The notes beneath the pieces are model-generated. The model saw only the letters and a list, made by a program, of their open reading frames with translations. It made no database searches and was not told the DNA's origin. A stretch of 64,000 nucleotides of DNA, taken from contig CAUGRT010000002.1 in NCBI GenBank assembly GCA_959602045.1, positions 62,001 to 126,000 on the forward strand, written 5' to 3'. This stretch comes from an uncultured Clostridia bacterium (GTDB taxonomy: Bacteria > Bacillota > Clostridia > UBA1381). The translations under genes and the position numbers were made by a program. Shown piece by piece: positions 9,092 through 17,689 of the stretch (position 1 is its first letter; the number at the start of each line of letters is the position of its first letter).

Positions 9092-11296
9092 CTATTTATA
9101 GACGCGCTTACTCACCAATGCATCATACACATCCGCCAATGCCACTACCTGCGCACTGATCGGAATCTCATCCCCTTTCAAGCCATCGGGATACCCCTTT
9201 CCATCATATCGCTCATGATGCCATCTGCAAATCTCGATTGCAGTTTTAACGAGCTTTTCATTCTTATACATGTCCAACTCCTCCAGCATCTCCGCCCCCA
9301 GAATCGTATGCGTTTTCATAATCTCAAATTCTTCATCGGTCAGCTTTCCTTTTTTATTCAAAATGGCGGGGTCTATTCTCATTTTTCCAATGTCATGCAG
9401 CGCAGAAGCTGTCGCAATAAAGGAACAATCCGCCCACGAAAGATTGTATCTGTCGGTTTTTTTCAGCAGACTTTCCAGAATCATCGCCGTGAGCGTATTC
9501 ACACGCAAAACATGCATTCCGCTTTCGCCGTTTCGAAACTCAACAATCTGACTGAAAATATCAATCATCATTCGGTTATTCTTTTCCTTTTCCCGCGCCT
9601 GCTCACTCACAATCGAAATGAGTCGTCTTTGCTTTGAATACAGCTTTATGATATTGAACACACGGCGATAAACCACCTTGGAATCAAACGGACGGCTAAT
9701 GTAATCCGACGCACCCAAGCTATACGCCTGCCGGATATAAGAATCCGAATCCGCTCCGGAAATCATCACAATCGGAATATCATCAATCAACCCATGGCGG
9801 TTCATATAGGACAGCACTTCAAAGCCGTCCATTACAGGCATAATAATATCCAGCAAAATAATTGAAATCGCCGTACCGTGTTCCCGAATCATATCAATAC
9901 ATTCCTTGCCATTGGTTGCCATCAGGATCTCAAAATCATCCGAAAGCATGGATGCTAAAATCTCACGGTTGATTTCCGAATCATCCACAATCAAAACCTG
10001 CTGCTTCATCTCCTCAGGGTTAAATCTTTCGCTGTCCTGTCCGTTTCTGCGCCCTGCCGCGTTAGGAGTCACCACCATATTTTTTTGATTTTTTGCCTGA
10101 TACATCAGCCGATCCGCCTGATTGATCGCCTCTTCAAAGGTATTGCCATGCATCAAAACACCGCCCACGCTGATGGAAAGCCGCACTTCCGGATGCTGCG
10201 GCAATACGATTTCGCTCGCCCGCCACTGAATTTGCTTGAGCTTTTCATTCAAAGCCTCCTCGGTAATTCGGGGAATTACCAGAAAAAATTCATCGCCGCC
10301 AGACCGAATCAAAAGATCATGCTTTGAAATATTGGTATGAATCGTATGCACAATTGCCGTCAACGCCTCATCCCCGACAGCATGTCCGAACATATCGTTG
10401 CAAAGCTTAAAATCATCCACATCAATAACAGCCACGCCTGCGTCAAGTGTGAGATTTTTCATTTTGTCATCAAAATATTTTCGGTTATACGCCCCCGTCA
10501 AAGAATCGCGATAAGACGCATTTTTATATTGTCTCAGCTTATGTTCGTATTCGCTGACCAGATCGCTTACATCAAGCCTTACCGAGGTCAAAATCTTCTT
10601 ACTGTCATCCAGATAAGAAAATACCAGCTTTTTATATTCCAATTGTCCTTTTTTGTTGTGCAGCGTCACATAAATGGTGTAAATATCCCGTTTTTCCAAC
10701 ATTCTGATTACATGTGCAAGCTTTGTGCGCTCAATCAGCATTTCCATTTCTTCTTCAACCGTATACAACCGGATAAACCGCTCCATCATCACTTCATAAT
10801 CCACACATTCCCCCGGCGGCGTAACAACCGGATTTGCCAGATGAATGATATAGTTTTTGCTCTCAATATCCACATAAAAGATATTATCAAAAACATTTTC
10901 CGCAGTGCTTCGCAAGGACATTTCTTTGATGTCATTATAAATATTCCGATCCGAAATGCTCAGCTGATGGTCATTCAGCCGGTCAAGGTGAACGTGATAC
11001 CACCGCGGTATCGTCCCCTCAAATTTAAACCGCAGTTCAAACTCTGCATGCTCTGTATCGGCCTCCCCAAAACTGTTCAGCGCTTCTTTTGTCAGATACT
11101 GTTCCCATACGTCCAGATCCGCTTTAAACAGATGCCCCTCATAAAGCGTTGTCAGCTCGTCCGGATCATACCAGTGACCGACCATATCCGGAAATAAAGT
11201 ATCATGATAAATATAAATTTGCTCCTTATGTAAATCATATACCCATAATGTATCGCTGTACCGTTCCAGGATTTTATTGAATTTGTATTCTTTCAT
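9092..11296 (-). CDS. GGDEF-REC-HD-GYP cyclic-di-GMP protein, truncated by an amber codon
   Basis: A 734-residue cytoplasmic protein with a PAS-like N-terminal sensor region (1-250). The diguanylate cyclase domain has an intact GGDEF at 333-337. SKHD replaces the RxxD inhibitory site, so product inhibition may be absent. A receiver has D483 in LLDIIMPVMDG. The HD-GYP phosphodiesterase domain has HD at 634-635, HHERYDGKGYP near 693-703 and ADVYDAL near 721-727. The protein stops at KRVYK in mid-domain, and the conserved remainder follows in frame after TAG. The catalytic metal ligands are upstream of the stop, but the last helices are lost. The protein can both make and, if intact, break cyclic-di-GMP. 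Its receiver is a plausible target of the HPt protein. Confidence 0.92.
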   Translation of the reverse strand: MKEYKFNKILERYSDTLWVYDLHKEQIYIYHDTLFPDMVGHWYDPDELTTLYEGHLFKADLDVWEQYLTKEALNSFGEADTEHAEFELRFKFEGTIPRWYHVHLDRLNDHQLSISDRNIYNDIKEMSLRSTAENVFDNIFYVDIESKNYIIHLANPVVTPPGECVDYEVMMERFIRLYTVEEEMEMLIERTKLAHVIRMLEKRDIYTIYVTLHNKKGQLEYKKLVFSYLDDSKKILTSVRLDVSDLVSEYEHKLRQYKNASYRDSLTGAYNRKYFDDKMKNLTLDAGVAVIDVDDFKLCNDMFGHAVGDEALTAIVHTIHTNISKHDLLIRSGGDEFFLVIPRITEEALNEKLKQIQWRASEIVLPQHPEVRLSISVGGVLMHGNTFEEAINQADRLMYQAKNQKNMVVTPNAAGRRNGQDSERFNPEEMKQQVLIVDDSEINREILASMLSDDFEILMATNGKECIDMIREHGTAISIILLDIIMPVMDGFEVLSYMNRHGLIDDIPIVMISGADSDSYIRQAYSLGASDYISRPFDSKVVYRRVFNIIKLYSKQRRLISIVSEQAREKEKNNRMMIDIFSQIVEFRNGESGMHVLRVNTLTAMILESLLKKTDRYNLSWADCSFIATASALHDIGKMRIDPAILNKKGKLTDEEFEIMKTHTILGAEMLEELDMYKNEKLVKTAIEICRWHHERYDGKGYPDGLKGDEIPISAQVVALADVYDALVSKRVYK

Positions 11297-11329
11297 ACTC
11301 CACCCCTCTCTCCAATCTCCCGAATTCGC

Positions 11330-12274
11330 TTAAACCTTGGATTTCAATCTCCTGTAAACCCGTTCCGCAAGCCACCGAATATCGAGTTTCAGACTCTTCC
11401 ACGAGGACAAATATTCATTTCCATGTTTTTGTTCCAATAAAGTATCCAAAATTTCAGACGCCGGCGCAAACCATCCATCCTGCTCTGCAAGATAGTCCAG
11501 GACTTCCTTGACATCGTTTCGGAGCTTTTTCGTTTTTTCATCCACAAATCCATAGCCGAAATGTGTGTAAACAATCGCGCAGCCCCCCTGCTGCACCAGT
11601 CTGTCGATATTTCTCTTTGACAACAACTGTACAAACAAATCTGCCGTCATAGCGTCGCTCGAACTAAACCAATAATTCGAATACACGTCCTTTTGCTTTT
11701 CCCGATACGGCGTATATGGGTCGCACTTGAGCAGATTTAATTCCCCGTATACGCGGTTTCGGATATATCGGATATGCGCCTTGCAATCATCGCCCCAAAA
11801 AGCAGGCTTGCCCGGCATATCGCCCTCCGATTCCACGAACGCGCCTTTTTTCTTTTTATAGAAATTATAAAGACGCGCCAATAACGGCGAAAACCGTTTG
11901 CCGCACCAATAAATGCTGCTCGGATTATCCCCGTGATTAATCTGCATTTTCGGATAGCTCCCGAAAATCTCCCGAAACTCCTCTAAGGCATTTTTAATTT
12001 CCGCACCCGAAAACCGCCCCGATCCTGCGTCATGCAGTGCAATCTCATAGCCCTGCTTTTGCAGTCCGACCACATAATCCCGATAAGCTTCGTTCTCCAT
12101 GCTGTCACCCGGAAAGTAATCTCTCGGAGAATACATCCAGACCGTTTTTGTAGTGATAATCCCCTTCTTATATAAATATTGATAAATGGGTTTTATATTT
12201 TCAACGGACGCCCCGTCCGTATCATCGACAATAGTAAATGCAAATTTCTTATGATCTTTCCATGCGTATTTCAC
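11330..12274 (-). CDS. Polysaccharide deacetylase-like protein
   Basis: A 314-residue protein with features of the NodB-homology (carbohydrate esterase 4-like) fold. There is an acidic motif FTIVDDTDGAS near the N-terminus, then IALHDAGSG, INHGDNPSS and later AIVYTHFGYGF, which could supply metal-binding Asp/His residues. No signal peptide is visible, so it would be cytoplasmic or act on a precursor. It lies 18 nt after the metallophosphoesterase and 33 nt before the GGDEF gene in one co-directional run. The canonical CE4 motifs are only partly recognisable, so activity is uncertain. Confidence 0.6.
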   Translation of the reverse strand: MKYAWKDHKKFAFTIVDDTDGASVENIKPIYQYLYKKGIITTKTVWMYSPRDYFPGDSMENEAYRDYVVGLQKQGYEIALHDAGSGRFSGAEIKNALEEFREIFGSYPKMQINHGDNPSSIYWCGKRFSPLLARLYNFYKKKKGAFVESEGDMPGKPAFWGDDCKAHIRYIRNRVYGELNLLKCDPYTPYREKQKDVYSNYWFSSSDAMTADLFVQLLSKRNIDRLVQQGGCAIVYTHFGYGFVDEKTKKLRNDVKEVLDYLAEQDGWFAPASEILDTLLEQKHGNEYLSSWKSLKLDIRWLAERVYRRLKSKV

Positions 12275-12292
12275 CGTAATCTCCTATTCTGC

Positions 12293-13159
12293 TCACCGAC
12301 TCTTTTGCAACGTAATCGTAACAACCTCCGGTGTGTTAAAAATCCGTATTCCGTCATCATCCGTGCATCCTCCGCTGATAATCAGCTCGTGACCGTTTTT
12401 AAAGTATTCACCCTTGCTGTATTTGTCTGTTCCGACATGACTTTTCAAAATCCGGCTTTCAATCGGCTCAATCCGAATCTGTCCGCCGTGCATATGTCCG
12501 CCGATCACAAGATCAAACGGATACGCGGATACCTCGTCAAAATATTGTGCGCGATGCAGCATCAAAACCGACACCACGCTCCGATCCATTCCGGCGCTGA
12601 CCTCTTGCAAAAAAGGCTCGGCATGCTGCCAAAAAGCGCCGTCACCGTCTGCATGGATGGAATCGCCGTAACCTACTAAATTAATAACCGCCCCGTCTTT
12701 CTCAATTGTCCGAATTTCATTATTCATAAAAATAACATCATATCCGCTCAGGATATTTTTAATCGGTGGTTCTTCACAGTTCCGGTAAGTTGCATTATAA
12801 TATTCATGATTGCCATAGGCATAATACACCGGTGCCATTTTTGTCAGCTGACCGATCAAGTTTTTTGTATTGCTGTAATTGGTGGTGTTCATACTGACGA
12901 GATCCCCGACAATGCAAATAATATCCGGCGAAGAATCCCGCACCGCGTCAATCACCTTCTCATAATCCTTGCTGTTATGAAAATCCGTAATCAATGCAAT
13001 CTTAAAGCCATCGAACGCATCCGGCAGCTTTTCCGATTGATAGGTATAATTTGTATTCACCACACGCGAGTTGTCCCAAAAGACAAAAGCCGCTGCGGCT
13101 AAAATTAAAAAAAAGAACACACTCCAAAAAATCGTGGTTATCTTCTTAAAAATCCTCAT
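12293..13159 (-). CDS. Membrane-anchored metallophosphoesterase
   Basis: Calcineurin-like phosphoesterase of 288 residues from the chosen start. The N-terminal membrane helix (FWSVFFFLILAAAAFVF) is followed by the metal-site motifs: ITDFHNSK, GDLVSMN, YGNHEYY and GGHMHGGQ. The architecture matches YkuE/YaeI-type phosphohydrolases, which in relatives act at the membrane on lipid- or nucleotide-linked phosphates. I chose the ATG at 13159 because AGAGG lies 7 nt upstream. That site overlaps the TAG stop of the preceding glycosyltransferase, so the two genes are translationally close. The substrate is unknown. Confidence 0.85.
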   Translation of the reverse strand: MRIFKKITTIFWSVFFFLILAAAAFVFWDNSRVVNTNYTYQSEKLPDAFDGFKIALITDFHNSKDYEKVIDAVRDSSPDIICIVGDLVSMNTTNYSNTKNLIGQLTKMAPVYYAYGNHEYYNATYRNCEEPPIKNILSGYDVIFMNNEIRTIEKDGAVINLVGYGDSIHADGDGAFWQHAEPFLQEVSAGMDRSVVSVLMLHRAQYFDEVSAYPFDLVIGGHMHGGQIRIEPIESRILKSHVGTDKYSKGEYFKNGHELIISGGCTDDDGIRIFNTPEVVTITLQKSR

Positions 13160-13169
13160 TATCAAACCT

Positions 13170-13985
13170 CTACTTTGCATCGCTGAGCCTCTTGATTTTA
13201 TCAAACGTCAGCAATACCGGTCTGAATAAAACCTTAAAATAATTTGAAGCTGTGTTCATTTTCCACTTTTTTAAATAACGCATTGTGACAGCGGCAAAGG
13301 TGAAATTATCTTTATATTTTCTAAAGACAGAAATCCCTTTGCCGGTCAGCCCCTCATTTGTCTGATAATATTCATACAAAATATCGGGTATAAACAAAAC
13401 ATTTGTTGCATGGTGAAATACCGCCAAGGAAAATACCGCATCCTCGGCGGTAATCATATCGGTTCTGAATCTGATGTCCTCTATGACGCTGCGCCGATAC
13501 ATCGACATGCAGACGCTGTTAAGGTAGATTCCGCGAAAAAACATGGGATATATTTTTTGCGGAAATTCATTCTTTTCCACAAACCACTCCCGATCTATCT
13601 GACAGCCAGGGGCATTGACTGTATGATTTGGATAGACACACTCGTACCGAAATCTCACAATATCCGCGTCATATTCTCTCTGCTTTTCTATAAGCTTCTC
13701 AATAGTACCCGATTTAAAATAGTCATCAGCATCCAGAAACATCACAAAATCACCGGTTGCACAAGACAATCCGACATTTCGTGCATTGGCAGCGCCCGAG
13801 TTGTGAATATTTTTTAAGATAATCCTGTCTGTGTATAGCGAAAGAACATCAACCGTCCGATCGGTTGACCCGTCATTCACCACTATAATTTCCATTTCCG
13901 CACCGTTCTGAACGAACAAGGAATCAACACATCTTCCGATATATTGTTCACAGTTATATGCGGGAATAATCACTGATATCTTCAT
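13170..13985 (-). CDS. Glycosyltransferase family 2
   Basis: A 271-residue GT-A fold glycosyltransferase. The N-terminus has ISVIIPAYNCEQYIGRC, the nucleotide-binding EIIVVNDGSTDRT follows, and the metal-binding acidic motif is FLDADDYF. A further acidic site (AEDAVFSLAVF) is likely catalytic. It is the first gene of the run that continues through the phosphoesterase, the deacetylase-like protein and the cyclic-di-GMP set. A role in surface glycan assembly is inferred. Donor and acceptor are not predictable. Confidence 0.9.
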   Translation of the reverse strand: MKISVIIPAYNCEQYIGRCVDSLFVQNGAEMEIIVVNDGSTDRTVDVLSLYTDRIILKNIHNSGAANARNVGLSCATGDFVMFLDADDYFKSGTIEKLIEKQREYDADIVRFRYECVYPNHTVNAPGCQIDREWFVEKNEFPQKIYPMFFRGIYLNSVCMSMYRRSVIEDIRFRTDMITAEDAVFSLAVFHHATNVLFIPDILYEYYQTNEGLTGKGISVFRKYKDNFTFAAVTMRYLKKWKMNTASNYFKVLFRPVLLTFDKIKRLSDAK

Positions 13986-14036
13986 ATCCTGCCGCCTTTA
14001 CTTCTCTTTCACCATGCCGATTAAATTGATAAAAGC

Positions 14037-14076
14037 AAAACTAAAATGCTGCCCCAATTCCAAAATCAGGGCAGCA
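14037..14076 (-). terminator. Terminator of the S-layer homology gene
   Basis: On the minus strand, GCTGCCC and GGGCAGC form a GC-rich stem with a 13-nt loop, followed by ATTTTAGTTTT. It lies directly after the gene and isolates it from the glycosyltransferase downstream. Confidence 0.75.
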
Positions 14077-14083
14077 GCGTAAA

Positions 14084-15556
14084 TTAATAAATCAACTGAC
14101 TATCAAATTCATCAAGTATATTTCGCATATTTTCTTGTCTTATTGAGATACTTACATATCCGTTATCATCGTATGCGCTTGTAGCCTTCAGACATGCTTT
14201 ATAACCCCAATGACTCGGATCCATATCCACAAAAGAATAATCCTTTGCGGTGATCTCATACTCGTTTCCGTCTGCATCAATTGCTGTCAATCCCATATCA
14301 TTTCGACCGATTATATTATTGAACAATGAACAAAATTCTGCTCTTGTCATAATTGCGTCCGGAGCAAACTCTGTCTTGCTCAAACCTTGCATATATCCGT
14401 ATGCATAGACCTTCTTAATATCTTCTTCATATTCATTTCCGGCAATGTCCTCAAACGGTACATCGGATGAAAGATTCAACTGCAAAGCATGAGATACCAA
14501 CTTTGCAACCATGCCGCGCTTAATATTGCCTAACGGCAGATCGCCCTCACTGTCCAATCCTCCAACTGAACACTGATATGCAAGACCTCTTGCAAACCAT
14601 TCGTTTCTGTATGGGCTGACAGACGGTGTAATTGGATACTTATGTCCTTTTGTATAAAGCTCCTGATCCAGCAAACGCATCAGCATTGCCGAAACCTGCT
14701 CTACCGTTACGTTATCATCCATGCCCATGCAAATAGCCGCTGTGGAAACTTCATTTCCGTCCTCATCAACGGTCGTTTCTATTGCCGGCTCATAACCGAA
14801 AATATAAGCAAACTTTGCACCCTTTAAGTTGATGGATTTATCCTCGGTTTCAACCGGCTCGTCCTTGCTGTCGTCATCTTTGTCGGTGTCATCCTTGGTA
14901 TTATCCTTATCCGTATCTGTCTTCTCTTCATCATAAGCTTCATCCGGAATATCTTTCGGATCATCAGGGATAACAATATCAATAATATTATTTGTCGATA
15001 AATCTAAAATACGACCGTCAATGTGCCAACCATCCGATTCATACTTTAAGACATACCACTCAATCCCATAATTCTTTGTATTCAGGCTTGCCCACGGAAC
15101 AACCTCGCCCTTGTTGGAACGAATATAACCCTTATACATTAACTGATCTCTAACTTGATCAAATGACTCATCAACTGTCGGAGCACTCTCAACCTCTGAA
15201 ATAACATCGTCAGATGATACATTATCACCCAGTACAACGGTATAATCAGCTGTTCTATTCTTCTCTGTCAGCGTAGACGTTGCGATTTTCTCTGTAAATA
15301 AAGTTTTCGGACGGCTCGAAACATTACCGCTCGTATCCATCTGCAAACCATCTAACTGGAGATAAAAAGCCACTGACCGATTCGTTATGTAATTCTTAGC
15401 ACCTCCGCTGAGATCCCAATCATAACTCCAACCGGGTTGTCCATCTACAGTCCAACCTCCATTATCTTTTGAAACTCCCTTGTTCCCACTTGCGAACACA
15501 GTCGTTCCGGCACACAACATTGTAATCGCAAGGAGAAGTGTTATCATTTTCTTCAT
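14084..15556 (-). CDS. Secreted S-layer homology (SLH) domain protein under cyclic-di-GMP riboswitch control
   Basis: A 490-residue exported protein. The signal peptide covers residues 1-22 (LLLAITMLCAGTTVFA, cut near ASG). A novel-looking globular domain follows to about residue 200. A linker very rich in Asp, Lys and Thr covers about 205-245. The C-terminal half has SLH-type segments such as YAYGYMQGLSKTEFAPD and ITRAEF-like MTRAEFCSLFNNII. SLH domains bind pyruvylated secondary wall polymer, and a pyruvyltransferase gene lies 1.1 kb away in the glycan operon. AAAGGAGG precedes the ATG. Expression is governed by a perfect promoter and a cyclic-di-GMP-I riboswitch. The function of the N-terminal domain is unknown. 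Confidence 0.88.
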   Translation of the reverse strand: MKKMITLLLAITMLCAGTTVFASGNKGVSKDNGGWTVDGQPGWSYDWDLSGGAKNYITNRSVAFYLQLDGLQMDTSGNVSSRPKTLFTEKIATSTLTEKNRTADYTVVLGDNVSSDDVISEVESAPTVDESFDQVRDQLMYKGYIRSNKGEVVPWASLNTKNYGIEWYVLKYESDGWHIDGRILDLSTNNIIDIVIPDDPKDIPDEAYDEEKTDTDKDNTKDDTDKDDDSKDEPVETEDKSINLKGAKFAYIFGYEPAIETTVDEDGNEVSTAAICMGMDDNVTVEQVSAMLMRLLDQELYTKGHKYPITPSVSPYRNEWFARGLAYQCSVGGLDSEGDLPLGNIKRGMVAKLVSHALQLNLSSDVPFEDIAGNEYEEDIKKVYAYGYMQGLSKTEFAPDAIMTRAEFCSLFNNIIGRNDMGLTAIDADGNEYEITAKDYSFVDMDPSHWGYKACLKATSAYDDNGYVSISIRQENMRNILDEFDSQLIY

Positions 15557-15581
15557 AAAGAAAACCTCCTTTAAATTTTGT

Positions 15582-15652
15582 GCAACCAGACAGTCATAGA
15601 GATTCCCTTAGACTCACGGCTTTGCGTCCCACCCTTTCGAATGGTTTGCCAA
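15582..15652 (-). promoter_or_regulatory. Cyclic-di-GMP-I riboswitch (GEMM-I)
   Basis: Minus-strand leader RNA of the SLH gene. In order it contains GGCAAACC, a CAUUC/GGGUG stem capped by a GAAA tetraloop, the invariant GGGACGCAAAGCC joining segment, a P3 receptor-like GUCUAAGG, and a closing GACUGUCUGGUUGC that pairs with the 5' strand of P1. All are hallmarks of the class I cyclic-di-GMP aptamer. No intrinsic terminator lies between the aptamer and the AAAGGAGG site 12 nt downstream, so translational control or RNA stability is the likelier output. That part is inference. Confidence 0.94.
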
Positions 15653-15671
15653 TTATTCAATTATATTATTT

Positions 15672-15700
15672 ATTATATGATAATTTTTTCTTCTTGTCAA
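15672..15700 (-). promoter_or_regulatory. Consensus promoter of the riboswitch-SLH transcript
   Basis: Minus-strand TTGACA (15695-15700) and TATAAT (15672-15677) with a 17-nt spacer, a perfect sigma-A promoter. Transcription would begin near 15665, a few bases before the riboswitch. The -35 lies only 8 nt past the stop of the polysaccharide operon's last gene, and no terminator separates them, so read-through into the riboswitch is possible. Confidence 0.88.
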
Positions 15701-15708
15701 CCTCTTTT

Positions 15709-16668
15709 TCAAAATTTTAAAAATTTATTCAATAAGAACAATTTCACACTTTTCGGCAAATAAAGAATTGAAAAATACAACAAAAAATGCTTCAAATTAC
15801 TCCGATAAACCATTGAAGTCCGCAGATATTTCCGTACATTCCGATCTTGTAAAAACTCCGCAGCATACGTCCGCGAGGTTGCCATCGCCTGCCGGCAATA
15901 CAAGAGCAAGGTCAGCGCCGCAACACATTCCAACCCTTTTCGCGTACCGTCCTCCATCTCGCGGCTGAGAACATTTTCAAACAGCTTCAAAATCTTCGGA
16001 ATCCGTCCTATAACATCGTTTCTGCAATGACCGCTGTCCTTAATAAAATATTTGTAAAATCCCTGTTCCACAAAGCTGATTCGATCCAGATAAAGAATCA
16101 TCTCCATATTCAGCTTAAAATCCTCGCTAAAATAAACGCCCGTATCACTGAACCGCAAATCATGCTCCTGCAAAAACTGCTTTTGAATCAGCTTATTGCA
16201 TACCTCATTCGTATGCTTGAGCCGATAAAAATAATCAAACACATACTCCGCCCGATCCATAATACAGACATCCTCCCGAAAGCACGCCCGTTCCGTTTCC
16301 GTGCCATCCTCTTGAATGTCGCGGATTCCGCACTGTACCATCTGCGCCCTGTGACGCTTTGCCGCCGCATACATAGCCGCGTACATCTCCGGCTCAATCG
16401 TATCATCCGCATCAACAAAGCCGAGATATTCTCCCGATGCTGCTTCGATTCCGGCATTTCTCGCATTGCCCTGCCCCTGCCGATTCTGATTCAGCACGAT
16501 AATCCGATCGCCGTAGGCTTGCAGAATATCAGTGGTTGCATCGTCCGATCCATCATTCACAACAATGACCTCCACACCCTCCAACGTCTGCTCTAAAATC
16601 GAATCCACACAATCTTTAATCGTTTCCGCTCCGTTATATACCGGAACAATGACTGATACCTTCGCCAT
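15709..16668 (-). CDS. Glycosyltransferase family 2
   Basis: A 319-residue GT-A glycosyltransferase and the last gene of the surface polysaccharide operon. Motifs are VSVIVPVYNGAETIKDC, EVIVVNDGSDDAT, GNARNAGIEAASG and the metal-binding FVDADDTI. A C-terminal region rich in aromatic residues suggests membrane association. It is translated 4 nt after the pyruvyltransferase stop, with AAGGGGATAGTGCT before its ATG. The specific sugar transferred cannot be predicted. Confidence 0.92.
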   Translation of the reverse strand: MAKVSVIVPVYNGAETIKDCVDSILEQTLEGVEVIVVNDGSDDATTDILQAYGDRIIVLNQNRQGQGNARNAGIEAASGEYLGFVDADDTIEPEMYAAMYAAAKRHRAQMVQCGIRDIQEDGTETERACFREDVCIMDRAEYVFDYFYRLKHTNEVCNKLIQKQFLQEHDLRFSDTGVYFSEDFKLNMEMILYLDRISFVEQGFYKYFIKDSGHCRNDVIGRIPKILKLFENVLSREMEDGTRKGLECVAALTLLLYCRQAMATSRTYAAEFLQDRNVRKYLRTSMVYRSNLKHFLLYFSILYLPKSVKLFLLNKFLKF

Positions 16669-16672
16669 AGCA

Positions 16673-17686
16673 CTATCCCCTTAAATACTCTCTCAATTCC
16701 GTTAAATGTTCCCTTGCGTCCTGCCGTACCGTTTCCGGCAGTGGCACCGGCTGCACCGTCCGCCGAATCAAGGACATCAATCCCTCCTCTGTCAGAGCGG
16801 ATTTTTTCAGCACATCAAACCCCAGTTTTTCAGCCAGAAAATCAATCTTGGTCGTATCCGAAACAGCCGCTGCCGGAACCCCGGCAAGAACCGCCGCAAC
16901 AACTCCGTGAAACCGCGAGCTGATGATTTTTGCGCAGCGCGCCATCTGCCAAAAAACAAATTCCGGCTCCGAATTATACGCAATAATCTCCGCCGCATCC
17001 GCATGCCGCATCAAGCGTTTCACCGACATTGCCGCAAGCGTGTCATTTTCATTTCCCGTATCCAACGCAAACAGCAATACCGGCTTGCTTTCCTCCTCAA
17101 CAAATCGGTCACACGCAGCGGCAAGCGTTTTATAATAGGAAAAATTCACATCGCTAAATCCACGCTGCACCGGAATCATGCCCAGACACCCCTCATCCGT
17201 AAGGGGTGCAAGATACTTTTGATCTAATGCAAAAACAAGATCCTCATGCCGCTTGATTTGACTTTTCTTTGCCATATTAGCTATCATTGCCTCAGAAACG
17301 GAATCCCGACAGGAAATCAGCCGGTATTTATTCAATTCCCTTTGAATCAGCCAGCGTTCCGCCGCATTTTCCGGCAAATCCACACTGCAATCAATGACCG
17401 CCGTTTTTCGATACCGCAGCTTTTTCTCGCCCGGAATGGATAAAAATTTTGTAATCCGGTTCATTTTTGACGGATATTTAAAACCGGTTCCGATCACGTT
17501 CACATACGCGTCCGCCGATTCTCCCGAATCCGTCCGAACATTCTCCCTGCCGTCGAAATGCGTTAAAAACTCCCTCTGCGGACAATCCACAAAAAAATGA
17601 TCCTCCGGCATGTTCTCCACTACAATCAGCTGCATCAAGTCATCGCCGAAATTTTTATCAAAATATCCCGTCAACCGTATATTCAT
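16673..17686 (-). CDS. Polysaccharide pyruvyl transferase family protein
   Basis: A 337-residue member of the pyruvyl transferase family (CsaB/WcaK-like). These enzymes transfer a ketal pyruvate from phosphoenolpyruvate to sugars in cell-wall or capsule polymers. Family marks are the N-terminal GYFDKNFGDDLM, VIGTGFKYPSK, SCRDSVSEAM and the late SSRFHGVVAAVLAGVPAAAV, which carries the conserved RFH. GGAGG lies 9 nt before the ATG. In related bacteria pyruvylation of the wall polymer creates the ligand of SLH domains, so this gene may help anchor the SLH protein encoded just beyond the operon. That link is inference. Confidence 0.88.
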   Translation of the reverse strand: MNIRLTGYFDKNFGDDLMQLIVVENMPEDHFFVDCPQREFLTHFDGRENVRTDSGESADAYVNVIGTGFKYPSKMNRITKFLSIPGEKKLRYRKTAVIDCSVDLPENAAERWLIQRELNKYRLISCRDSVSEAMIANMAKKSQIKRHEDLVFALDQKYLAPLTDEGCLGMIPVQRGFSDVNFSYYKTLAAACDRFVEEESKPVLLFALDTGNENDTLAAMSVKRLMRHADAAEIIAYNSEPEFVFWQMARCAKIISSRFHGVVAAVLAGVPAAAVSDTTKIDFLAEKLGFDVLKKSALTEEGLMSLIRRTVQPVPLPETVRQDAREHLTELREYLRG

Positions 17687-17689
17687 CGC

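Noticed and set aside
8954..9094. Reassigned TAG codon (alternative genetic code) as the explanation for the interrupted HD-GYP gene
   Set aside because: TAG is the normal stop of yerC, the hybrid kinase, the solute-binding protein and the glycosyltransferase at 13170, so the code is standard. Local read-through is not excluded.
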